Shown here: positions 44,971-55,627 of the stretch, piece after piece | How positions within the stretch are numbered: position 1 is the first letter of the stretch | Layout of the letters: the number at the start of each line of letters is the position of its first letter | Assembly (NCBI RefSeq): GCF_933775445.1 | Contig: NC_065876.1 | Location: 13,888,001 to 13,952,000, forward strand | Length of the DNA stretch: 64,000 bases | Direction of reading: 5' to 3' | Source of the DNA: Argentina anserina | Taxonomy: Eukaryota; Streptophyta; Magnoliopsida; Rosales; Rosaceae | The notes under the pieces: model-generated | Database searches by the model: none | The model's input: the letters and a program-made list of their open reading frames with translations, nothing else | What the model was told of the DNA's origin: nothing | Translations under genes and position numbers: made by a program

Positions 44971-47900
44971 ATGGCCACCAGCAGCGGAACCGGTGTACCA
45001 TTTCCTCCGTCATCGGAACCAACATGGGAGCACGATGTCTTCTTGAGCTTCAGAGGTAAAGATACACGCCGTAGCTTCACATCCCATCTCTACCAGGCAT
45101 TGAAACATGCTGGAGTCCGCGTCTATTTTTATACTGAGCAATTAGGTAAGGGAGACGTTTTAGGCGGTCTGCTGAAAACAATAGAAAGATCGAAGATCTA
45201 TATCGTCGTGTTTTCCGAGAACTTTGCAAGTTCCGAATGGTGTTTGTTGGAGCTGGCGAAGATCATGGAGTGTAGATCAACGTATGGCCTGATGGTACTT
45301 CCAGTATTCTATCATGTCGAGCCTTCAGATGTGAGATACCAAAAGGGTAGTTTTGCAAAAGCATTTGCTGAACACGAAGTGAGGGGCAGGTCAAGTCGGG
45401 AGGAAATAGATATGTGGAGAAGGGCTCTAAAGGAAGCTGCGAGTTTGTCGGGCTGGAATGTTCTCAACTACGGGTAATTACTCATCTGCTTGCCGCATGA
45501 ATGATCTATTTGTCACTTTCAAACACAGATTAGTTCCTCAATTTAAGTTCTTTGATCTCGCTCACTTGAACAACTTATGTATATGTATTGCCAGATATAG
45601 TAACTGATCTAATTAAGCTGCCTGGACTAGAACCTAGAGTTCCATCATGCTTTTAGAGAGCTACTACACTGAGGGGTTTAGTCTGATCTGTGCTTCTCTT
45701 TGACACTTTAGTACTGCAAGCCAATGTGTTAAGAGTTGTTATATTTTTTGTTCTTTTTGCTGAAGCATATTGCTACCGAGTTTTCATAGTGAATTTCAAG
45801 GGTACAAAACCACTCTAATAATTCCTTCACTATTTGTCGAACCATAAAGTATTACTGTTTGAATTATAATTCCAGGAGTGATGCGGAGGTCATCAGGGAG
45901 ATTGTAAAGACAATTTCTAAACAGTTGGCGGAGCCGAACCCAGAATTCCATGCTGAGTCGCCAGAAGTTGATGATAGACAGTTAGTTGATCCAGAAGTGA
46001 CTGTAGCCAGATTTCCTGTTGGAATTAAGTCTCGAGTGGATGATTTGGTTCGTCATCTGAATTTTGGGTCAGACAAGGTACGAATGGTTGGAATTTTTGG
46101 GGTCTCAGGACTTGGAAAAACAACGATTGCCAAAGCTATGTATAACCAATATCATAAGTGCTTTGATGGTGCATGTTTTCTTGTCAATGTGAGGGGCATT
46201 ATAAAAGAACCGAATGGTCTGATTAGTTTGCAGGAACAACTTCATGATGTCTTGGAAACAAAGATAGACGTAGGAGTTGTTTCTGCAGGGGTCCAGCAGG
46301 TGAAAAGGGAAAGAAGGATGCTAGTCATGATTGATGACATAGATGATAGTAAACAACTAGATCAATTAGCCATAAACCGTGATAGGTTTGGTTCTGGAAG
46401 TAGAATTGTAGTAATAACAAGAGAGGATGGTTTGCTAAAGCAGCTTAAAGTGAATACAACATATTTGCCACGATCAATGAACAAAGAGGAAGCAAATGAG
46501 CTCTTCAGCTGGCATGCCTTTGGGAAGTGTTCTCCTGATAAAAAATATTCTGAACATTCAAGAACTGTGGTCTCTTATGTTGGGGGTTTGCCACTGTATC
46601 TCATGGCTGTAGGTAATAAACTTAATGGAGAAGGCATAGAGATGTGGCAACAGGCGCTGAGAGGTATTGCAATCAAGCAAGCTAGAATTTTGGAAGAGTT
46701 ATTGCTGTATTGTTATTCCCTCTTTCCAACAGGTTATGAATTCAGAAAAGATGAGTTGGTTCAATTGTGGATTGCTGAAGGCTTTATCGTGGACAAGTAT
46801 GCAGAGAGGATGGAGGATACTGGCATTTCATATTTCAGTGACTTGGAGAACGAAGGTTATTTTTTGCTCTCAAGAAGTGATTTTAGAGTTGATTTTGATT
46901 TGGTCTCCTCGGTGACATGCAATTCCAACAACCTGTACGAGCTTAATACTGACAAGGCTGATGTTGTGAAAAACAAAACTTCTCGGGATCATTATTCCAA
47001 AGGCATGGATCCGGTTTCTGTTTCAGAAAACATAGAATGTCGAGATGATTCTTTCAGAGCAGTGGATCCAGAGTCTATCTCACAAGACACAGCTTCTCAG
47101 GCTGAGGATGAATTAAAAGCGGTGGATGAACCTTCTAGTTCAGAAAAGATAATTTCTTTGGCTGATAGTATTTTTGAAACCCTGGATGTGATTTCTGTTT
47201 CAGAGAACACACTTTCCCCGGCTAATGATTTGAGAGCCAGGGAAATGGTTTTTGATTCAGGGTACACAGCTTCTGAGCTTGATTATCTTAGAGCCGTGGA
47301 TGCAAATCTTAATGGAGCCTCTGCAACTACACGACATTTATCTTTAACGAGCAAGGACATTGATGGTATATGTTTTGGGGTTGTTGAAAAACTGAACAAA
47401 CTGCGCACTCTGCTTTTTCTCTCGGATAGTGGATCTTCCATTACACATGTTCCTCGTAATTTCTTTTGGAGCTTAAAGTTATTGAGAACATTGAAGTTGC
47501 GTGGAACACATATTTCTGAATTGCCAAGCTCCATTCGAAATGTCAAAGAGTTACGATATCTTGATGTCTCTTACACACCCATTACACGGTTGCCTGAATC
47601 AGTAACTTACCTTCATAATTTACAAACCTTAAAGCTTCGAGGTTGTGTACAATTTGATCAGCTACCAAAGGATCTGGAGAAGCTAACCAAGCTACGCCAT
47701 ATTGAACTTGATATCATGCGGCAACTGGATTCCTTGCCTACAAACTTGGGGAACTTGACTCACCTTCAGACACTGTCAGCATTTCTTATTGATAAAGACG
47801 AAGGGTGCCATATTGGACAGTTGAAGAATTTAAATGACCTCAAAGGAGCACTCTGCATTTCAAGGCTTGAAAACGTGATGAACGTGGAAGAGGTCGTGGA

Positions 47901-48636
47901 AGCTTCTTTGGTTCAGAAGAAATTTCTCGATAGGTTGGAGCTCCGGTGGAGTCATCTGTTATCTACAAACAAAGAGGAACAAGAAGAAATCCTTGAATGG
48001 CTTGAACCCCATGGTGGCCTTAAAGAGCTACAAATACAATACTTTGGTGGATCAAAACTTCCAACTTGGATTAGTAGTCCATCTTTTGCTGTCCTTGTTG
48101 CTGTTACCCTCTATAGATGCAAAAATTGTACACTTATCCCATCCATGGGGCAATTACCAGCGCTTAAAGTGCTTTCCATTATGGAGATGAATGAGGTGAC
48201 AGAAATTAATCATCAATTTTTCCGGAATGGCCAATCTAATGATCAAGCTTTCCCTGCATTTCCAAAGCTTGAGAGACTAGAAATTGACATCATGCTCAAA
48301 CTGAAAGAGTGGAAGGAGCTTCAGACAGGTGACTTGCCATCTCTACTTAAGCTCACAGTGGACTCTTGCCCAGAACTTGAAACACTTCCGTCACTCTCAA
48401 GCATTTTTTCACTCAAGCAATTGGAATTTAGGAGCTGTCCAAAGCTTCAGCCCAGTGATCAACTACCAGATTCCCTTCAATCGTTGATGATTGTAGATTG
48501 CCCTCGAATCAAAGAATGGTTCCATGAGGGGGATGGTGAAGAATGGAGCAAGAAGCATCGTAGCATATGGCTTGATGAAGAAGAGGTAAGTAAAAATGGA
48601 ACCATGGTACATTATAATCTTTTTCAGTTCTCATGA
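44971..48636 (+). CDS. Chimeric TIR-NB-LRR: TNL-type TIR and NB core, CNL-type winged helix and LRR
   Basis: Immune receptor of 1,087 residues from two exons (44971-45473, 45876-48636; GT-AG, TNL-like intron position after the TIR). TIR domain about 19-165, with DVFLSFRGKDTR and SSEWCLLEL, whose Glu94 is at the TIR NADase catalytic position. The NB core is TNL-like: P-loop GVSGLGKTT (243-251), kinase-2 MLVMIDDIDD (316-325), GSGSRIVVITR, GLPL (405-408). Then it switches: YCYSLFPTGYEFRKDELVQLWIAEGFI (from 446) is a CNL winged helix. No MHD motif follows. Residues 545-641 are five ~20-residue repeats, and the LRR (about 655-1065) resembles the neighbouring CNL. Only ~37 residues separate GLPL from the winged helix, versus ~53 in typical CNLs. 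A strong donor (GAAGAG then GTAAGT, 48586) could give an alternative C-terminus. Start: ATG in a good CCATGGCC context. Confidence 0.9.
47005..47295 (+). repeat. Five imperfect 57-60-bp in-frame repeats in the TIR-NLR
   Basis: Each unit encodes about 19-20 residues of the pattern (V/M/L)DP-S-S---------D---(R/K)A. Units start at residues about 545, 564, 584, 604 and 623. DNA blocks such as GTGGATCC, TTTCTGTTTCAGAAAA and GCTGATGAT recur. Ser/Asp/Glu-rich and probably disordered. It sits exactly between the winged helix and the LRR. Confidence 0.8.
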
Positions 48637-51222
48637 ATAAAAATATATTGGTTTTGTATGCTCTGATCGATGAAGAAATAAGGAGAAAGTTCTTTGATTT
48701 GTTTATTGCTTAATAATGTTCCAGAAGTATTTATGCAAGATTAGTTGGTGGAACTCTGATGATAGATTGACTAAATTTTTTATTTATTCCTACTCTGCTG
48801 TATTTTGATCTTTTTGGAGTAACATCTTTAAAATCTCTTCCATTCTTTGAATATTCTTGCATGTCTCCTCTCTTTTTTGAGCTGGAGGAGGTCAGAAATA
48901 GCATGTCTCCTCTTTTACCTGGGAGCTACACAAAATGCGAAGCCTATTACATTTAGTCGTATCTGATAGTCTTTGCTTTTACTTGTTTTGAATCGGATAG
49001 GATAGGATGATTATGTCATGAGTTTTCGTGTATTTACTCCTTGCTAAAAGCCTTAGTACACTTAACTTATATTCATCGATAAAAAATTGTAATAATTGGA
49101 TTGGCCTTTTCACTTCTTTTTGGTAACACTCGACAGCCTACTTTTCAATAAGACTGTGGAGTGTTACCAAAAAACGAGAAGGTGCACAATCTGTCCCAGA
49201 GTATCAAGATACAAAATGCTTACTGTTTCATTGGTTTGTGTTGTTTCAGATCAAGTTCTAGCAGAAGGGTAAACTGGCATCATGTGTCTCTGAAGAGACT
49301 GCTCCAACGATTAGTAGAGAAGGTAATGTGTCTCTTTTCCTTCTCCTTAAAATAGGTTGTTAGGTTTCCTTTTCCATCTTTACTTTGCTTATGACATGAG
49401 AGACGCTGTTTTTGAATATATTAAGTATGTTGCTGTCATTATCAATGAAGCTTTATCAAAAACCCAATCAGTCCAACTCAATTAAACAGCAATCTAATCC
49501 ATTCAAAAAAAAAAGGAAGCAATCTAATAACTTTTACACTGCGCATTTAATTGTTTGGTATCATTGTGTGAGTTTGAACAAATTAGGACGAACGTGAGCA
49601 GTATCTTGATTGAATTTGAATAGATAAGCATCACCAAAAATTTTCCTGCAAAATCATCGATTGTGGACTTCCATATGCATGGGTATTATTTAGTGTTTCA
49701 TGAATTTATTTTAATGGAATTTTTTTATCTTAATAGCTGTGATGCGTCTGCTGATGGAAAATGAGCAATAAATACGAAATACTGCATTTATTGAAATCTT
49801 GCTCGTCAGTGTCTCAAATCATACATTCTTTCGTGATAAAACCAGTACCTTAGAATGAATTTGGGTTATACCACATGCATGTTGATCAATTAGCAACACC
49901 AAATTTAGGTTTAAAAATTAATTGGTTTGCATTATGAGCCTCTTTACCAGTTCATACAAGTGATGTATATCATTTTGGAATTTGACTCGTGCACTGGATT
50001 GATCAAACTATGACATTAATCGGTTTGTTCTTTTCTTGGCTTGATATAATTTGTTGATAGGTTCATGAAAAAATATTGCTCAAGATGTCTATCCACTTGT
50101 CAACATACGCCTTCGTTGGCGATACCGGCGGTGAGCTGAGATTTGCTGCAATAAAGAGCAAGATATTTGGTAGAAAATCTGGAAAAAACTGTTTCGTTCG
50201 ATGTATAATATTTGTTTGATGTCATTGAGATAGTACCAATAAGGTTGACATAAGAATCTCTGATAAACAGTTGATCCGAACTCGGAAGTTTAGGATAAAT
50301 TCTCCTGTAGTCCTCTCCAGGCATTACTTGTTCTCTCGATGTAATTATTATATACACATAGCATGAGTTGTGCATCCTTGCACAGAAGTTCTAGTGGTTC
50401 GTGTCTTTTCATCGAGTTTTTGTACGGAAGACATGCCTAAAGAAATATCACTATTAATGTCTTGTCTTTATGTACGAAAACTTCTTGAAATGCTCAATAA
50501 AAGGAGCCTATTCTGATTGATTTTCCAAAGTCAGACCATTGGAACTCAGTAATTCTCATTCCAGAGTATTGAGCCGCTCACATCATCCTCCAAAAAAAAC
50601 ATGTAGATTTGATATTCGAAGATTTCAATGGTATGTGCAGAGTGCACCATCCTTCATTTAACGACATTAGAGTTCCAACGCCTAAAATATGACAAGTTAA
50701 TCTGATATCATTTCCTTCTAGAACCAAAATTTTACTGCGCCAAACAATTGTACCAATTTTCTACAAGTTTCACCGATTAATAGTTCGTATGTTCCAAGGA
50801 TGTATCCTTTTGAGATAACAACTTGGTCAAGTTGATAGTGAAATCAACTTAGATAAGTCGATGTAAATCATGTAATACTGCATTAATGTTTAGAATTGCA
50901 ATAATGCAATTATATTAACAACTTGACCGCTCATCAACCGGCCAGTAGATTTTTAGAGAAACAGATACCGACAACTTAAGTGTAGATTCTCAAAAGTTAA
51001 ACTACAATTGTTGGCCCTTTTTATTAGAAGTCAATAATTGGATTAAATTGTATATCCCAAATTCCCAACAGTCGTAATTACTATCCGGGGGGCGGGGACC
51101 AAAGTCGAGAGTTTCCACTATTTCCAACTATGTTATGCACTGCTAGCTTCTAATTAATAATTATAAGGCTTATCATTGCTATTAGTGATCACTTATCAGA
51201 CATATCATGCTTTTGCTTGTGA

Positions 51223-51262
<40 letters not shown>

Positions 51263-52110
51263 ATTTCTTACGAACCTCTTCAGTCTCTAACAACTCTTTC
51301 ATGTACACTAGCTAGCTAGCAAATTAAGTTTCTTAGCTAGGATATGGTTCACTCATCTTCAGGTAGGTATATAACCTAAAAAGATTTCAACAGTCCATTG
51401 TTAATCTTAGAGAGGATAACTAAGAGTGGAACCATAAACTTTAATCAGCAAGATTAACGTAGTATCATTAATACGAGTTAATCATACCAAGATCATGCCC
51501 AGGGATCAGGAATGAAAAATCGAAAAAAGAAAAAGAAGTAAGAGTCGACACCCAGCAAATTAAGAATAGAAGAAGCTGTCAATCGTAACCCTAGACTGAG
51601 TACATAAGCAGTGTCTACGGTTTTGTATTTCTCTCTTGGAAACCTTATTTCGTGGCACAACAATAGTATGATCAATGTACGTATGTATTGTACTGAGATT
51701 AAGATCTATCAATAGGAAGCTTTTTAAATAATTCACATATATTGATGGAAACAATGCATTTCATACACACGCTAGGGTTCTTCTTTTTCATCTGCCTCTC
51801 ATATTTTGATCTTTATTCCCATTTTATGTCTTGAATCCATTCTATTTCCTGGTAAGGCTCCAAAGACTGACACACCGTTTCATTATCATAAACCGGTGGT
51901 CGTGCGCGCATTTTCACGTGCCCAACCGGCCAAGAACTTTTTTTTTAAATTTTAATAGAGGTAAACTGTCTTTAATTTATTAAAATCAAACTAACAAATG
52001 AGGAGGACAAAATAACATGGCTTCCTATATTTGATAAACTCAAACAAAGAGGATAAATAAAAGCTCAATCGGGCATTTGTACACCCACTCATGCAAAACC
52101 ATAGATATAA
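48637..52110. other. Intergenic region downstream of the TIR-NLR
   Basis: About 3.5 kb with no supported gene. The left part is NLR 3' UTR and may contain a 3' exon after the acceptor TTTCAG near 49250; spliced from 48585 it would stop after three codons. An AT microsatellite lies at 51225-51259. Otherwise unremarkable AT-rich DNA. Confidence 0.5.
51225..51259. repeat. (AT)n microsatellite
   Basis: About 35 bases of uninterrupted AT dinucleotide in the intergenic region. Confidence 0.9.
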
Positions 52111-52119
52111 AAAACTCAT

Positions 52120-52835
52120 AGCAAATAGCACTCAGCCAAGAAACTCTTAATTAAAGGACGTGATGAAGCTAGTAGCATTGATAGACAGTTGTGAGATACC
52201 AAGAATAGAAAAAATAGACATATCGTGATGTTTCTTGTAAGAATGAAAAGAATGCAGATCAGACTCTCTGAACCATTCCAAAAGATGACGTTGGGCTTCC
52301 AACACATTAAAAATCTTACCTTCAAAACGCACAAGATTCCTAGTGATTCAAATAAACCAAATTAGATTGCAGGAGACTAGAAACCAAAGTCGACGTTTAG
52401 GTTTTGGGAACGTTGAAACACCAACACCATTAAACACTTCATCAAGGGTACCCCAAGGTGAGAATGAATGAGAAAATAGAAGGCAAACTCATTCCATAAA
52501 GCCACAATTTCATAACAATGCAAAAGAAGATGTGTACCTGATTCCACATGACTTCCACAAAAAGAGCAACGAAATAGAAGTGAAAAACCTCACCGTTGTA
52601 AAACATCATCAATTAGTAAACGCCCATGAAGAGCCTTCCAACCAATAAGAGTTTTGCGGGGTTGAATTGCTTTACTCCAGATCACTTTACCCCATTTTTT
52701 ATGCTCACCATGATTTGAGAAGAAAACAAAAGCTTCTTTTGCTGTCATAATTCTTGAGGAGGAGTGCGGCCATAAAAGAGAGTCACATGTGTCTACATCA
52801 GGCAGAGCAATTCGCTCAAATTTTTTTTGCTGCTT
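52120..52835 (-). pseudogene. LINE-like reverse-transcriptase 3' part (zf-RVT), broken
   Basis: Read on the minus strand it gives the end of a plant LINE ORF2: TWKALHGR-like helix as LIGWKALHGRLLID, then, after a stop, CSFCGSHVESGTHLLLHC, the zf-RVT zinc-binding motif. The frame has stops and shifts. It continues leftward from the piece at 55256-55627; the two were contiguous before a solo LTR inserted. Confidence 0.82.
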
Positions 52836-53161
52836 AAGGGTGTAATACCCCGAATTTTTGGGTTCAAATTGTATGAATTCTTGGAAATTATTAAACTTGG
52901 AAATTGAATAAATCGCATTTTTACGCTTTAATCGATAATGTCAAACGAAACGAAACTGTCTTCGGAGATTTAAATTGGAAAAACGTTACGTCTTTGTGAC
53001 TTGAGAGTTGACTTTTATTTTGTCGCTCGTCTCTGAAAACTTCATTCACGGAAGTTGTAGAGCTCGTCGATACGAGTTCGTGGACACATCACGCATTCTA
53101 ATCGGACGTCGTATGTTGAAGTTATTATCAACGGAAGTTAGTTTCCGAAATTGAAAAAGAG

Positions 53162-53169
53162 TATAAAAG
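53162..53169 (+). promoter_or_regulatory. TATA box of the solo LTR
   Basis: TATAAAAG about 320 bases into the LTR, followed by a CT-rich leader. Likely marks the U3/R boundary and could still start transcription. Confidence 0.55.
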
Positions 53170-53785
53170 GGAAGTTTGGGAAACCCTAGTTTCCAAAATT
53201 GGAAACCGGGTCATTTCTCTCTCTCTCACCCTGCAACCCTCTTCTCTCCTCTCCCCGACCCTCTCTCCTTCCCTCTCCTCTCACTGGCGATCTCCCTCCA
53301 CCAACCACAGTGCACGACATTGCCTGTGTCGTTGGAACCACCAGGCCACGACGAGTCGACCGATGGTGACGGCTCCGATCGATTTTGACGTCATTGGCGT
53401 TGCAGGAGCTCGGGGTCACGAATCAAGCTGCAGCAGCTCCGATCTTCTCACCTCGATCCAAGACGTTGCGGCAGCGATTGCAGCGGCGATTGCGATGGTT
53501 TCCGGCCGGTTCTGAACAAGCTGAAGGTACGGTTGTGATCTCCTCCTCCTACTCTTCATTTTTCATGTTGATTGTGTGTTGATTGGATGAGTTTGGCGGA
53601 GGTGGTGGAGGGGCGCGTGTTCCCATCTGTGGCGGCGTGTAAGGGCGTGTGAGGGGTGCAAGAGACGGCCTAAAGGGTGGAGGAGATGAAAATGGAGAGT
53701 TTTGGGCGGCGGTGGGCAAGCTACGCGCGGGTTTTGATGTGGCACGTGAGCCCCACGCGTCGCCACGTGCGGCGACACGTGAACA

Positions 53786-54060
53786 GTGATTTCGAACAGT
53801 AAATTTTGGAAAAAGTAATTTTTGTATGGTAATTTCTGTAAGATAATTGTAAAAAGTAATTATGTACAATAAATGTAAAAGTAATTTCTGTACAGTAAAT
53901 GTAAAAGTAATTTTCTGAAACAGTAAATCGGTGATTAGTATTTACTGGAACAGTAATTATAATGAAACAGTACACTGGTGTACAATAATACGTAAACAGT
54001 ACGTACATGAACAGTAATTACGTAAAAAAATCGTAAATTGCTTAACAGTAAACAGTAGTG
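53786..54060. repeat. CAGTAA-type simple repeats in the solo LTR
   Basis: Many irregular repetitions of ACAGTAA and AAAGTAATT words over ~275 bp. Degenerate tandem structure typical of some long plant LTRs; no coding frame. Confidence 0.65.
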
Positions 54061-54576
54061 CTAATTCGGCATTTGAGGTTTTACTTAACGTTTCTAACCA
54101 CTTTTTATACAACTAGGTGATCGACAAAACAAGTGAAGGATTTGCTTTCGGTATTGTGGAAATTACGCTAAAAAAAATAAGGTGAGTAAATCTCACTATG
54201 ACGAGTTTACCCTTATCGGTGATTCATAATTACGCTTTATTTAAAAGACCGAACTATGATATGTATATGATATAGTGGGTTGTGTATGTGTATAAATGGT
54301 AAATACGATACATATATATGAGTTGCTATATTATATATTGTCATATTCTGATTTCTAATGAGTTTATTTATGGCATCAATATTTATTTTATTTGAGGTTA
54401 AGTCGTTTGGTTTGTACAATAACATGTGAGGATTGTATTGTACGTGGTTTTAACTTGAGTCATGTTAAAACATTTTTCTGTCTTTGGACCTGTCTTCGGA
54501 CGTGATGGCATATCGAAACCTAGCCTTGGCCGGGTGACAGTTACGATTCAGTTAGAGCTCTAGTCTGTCTGTCGGT

Positions 54577-54768
54577 GTACTACATGAGGGGTAACAAATG
54601 GGTTACCTGGGTCTCATGAGTACCTATATTTTGTGATATTGGGTAACATATGGGTTGCCCAATGTCTGACAGCGTACTGCATGAGGGGTAACAGATGAGT
54701 ACCTGGGTCTCATGAGTACCGGTATTATAAATGTATTTGGGTAAACAGATGGGTTGCCTAATGTCTCA
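54577..54768. repeat. Two ~97-bp tandem units in the solo LTR
   Basis: Copies start at 54577 and 54674, each with GTACT(A/G)CATGAGGGGTAAC, GGGTCTCATGAGTACC and GGGTTGCC. Internal duplication of the LTR. Confidence 0.75.
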
Positions 54769-55255
54769 TGAACACTTATATTTTCATATATTATTGGACA
54801 TCCAGATGGTTCGTCCTGTGATTTATGAGTGCATTTATAATCAAATGTTTTCAGTATTTTTCACCTGTATATTATGCGTGTTATACTGTTGTTTTACTTA
54901 TACGAGCTGCAAAGCTTACTGGGTTTGTGTTTACAATCCCGGTGCACTTATTCGATGGGGTAGGGGATAGTTTTGCAGGTGTGGACTAGCAGAATTGGAA
55001 AGCTACTCTTAAGATTTCAAAGTTTCATTATTTCTATTTGTGGTGAGGATTGAGAGAATTTTACATTTCCATTTGTTATAATGCTTGAATTATAAATTGG
55101 TTGTGTACTAATCAAATCGACTGAGTTATACTATGGACTCAGTTTCAATACATTGTCATGATAAGATGATTTCAATATATTTGAGATTGTTTTAGAGTTT
55201 TCATGGCTTCGAATTCGAATTTTTATCATTCGAATTTCGGGGCTGTGACAAAGGG

Positions 55256-55627
55256 AATGAAGAAATAAAATCTGCTGGGAGAACCTAATGAGAATCAACA
55301 ATAATATCATTCACCTTAGCATGAAGTGGAATAGAGCCACTTATTCCAACACTAGTAGCAAGAGGCTCACCCAACCAATTATCTTGCCAAAAAGATATAC
55401 TTTTACCATCACCAACACTCCAATGTAAAGAATTTAAAAACATTGGGCAAATTTTTTTTGAGACTCAACCAGACTGAAGATCTCTTGTAAGACTTTATAG
55501 GTTGGAAATTATCTTTCAAAAAACGAGCTCTAAGCAAAATAGAGGCTGGAGAGGAAGAATAGAACATCTTCCAACATCTCTTTATTAGAAGAGCACGATT
55601 AGCCTCAAATAAATCACGTAACTCCAA
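55256..55627 (-). pseudogene. LINE-like reverse-transcriptase fragment, upstream piece
   Basis: On the minus strand it encodes the typical block after the RT core: LLIKRCWKMFYSSSPASILL, then RARFLKDN, WLSLKK and, after a frameshift near 55409, the motif for a fish-hook like SFWQDNWLG segment. It leads into the piece at 52120-52835 once the solo LTR is removed. The N-terminal part of the LINE is absent. Confidence 0.8.

Larger units (their letters stand above)
52841..55250. mobile_element. 2.4-kb solo LTR (probably Ty3/gypsy) inside the LINE remnant
   Basis: Begins TGTAATACCCCG and ends CGGGGCTGTGACA, with perfect 5-bp duplication AAGGG (52836-52840 and 55251-55255). There is no internal coding region. 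The long LTR, the palindromic ...CCCCG/CGGGG... ends and an internal TATAAAAG at about 53163 followed by a 5'-UTR-like stretch fit a large plant gypsy LTR read on the plus strand. It formed by recombination between two LTRs of one element. Confidence 0.9.

Noticed and set aside
53186..53582. Open frames with Ser/Pro/Leu-rich products in the 52.8-55.3 kb region
   Set aside because: They lie in the leader part of a solo LTR after its TATA box; no homology and no conserved frame.
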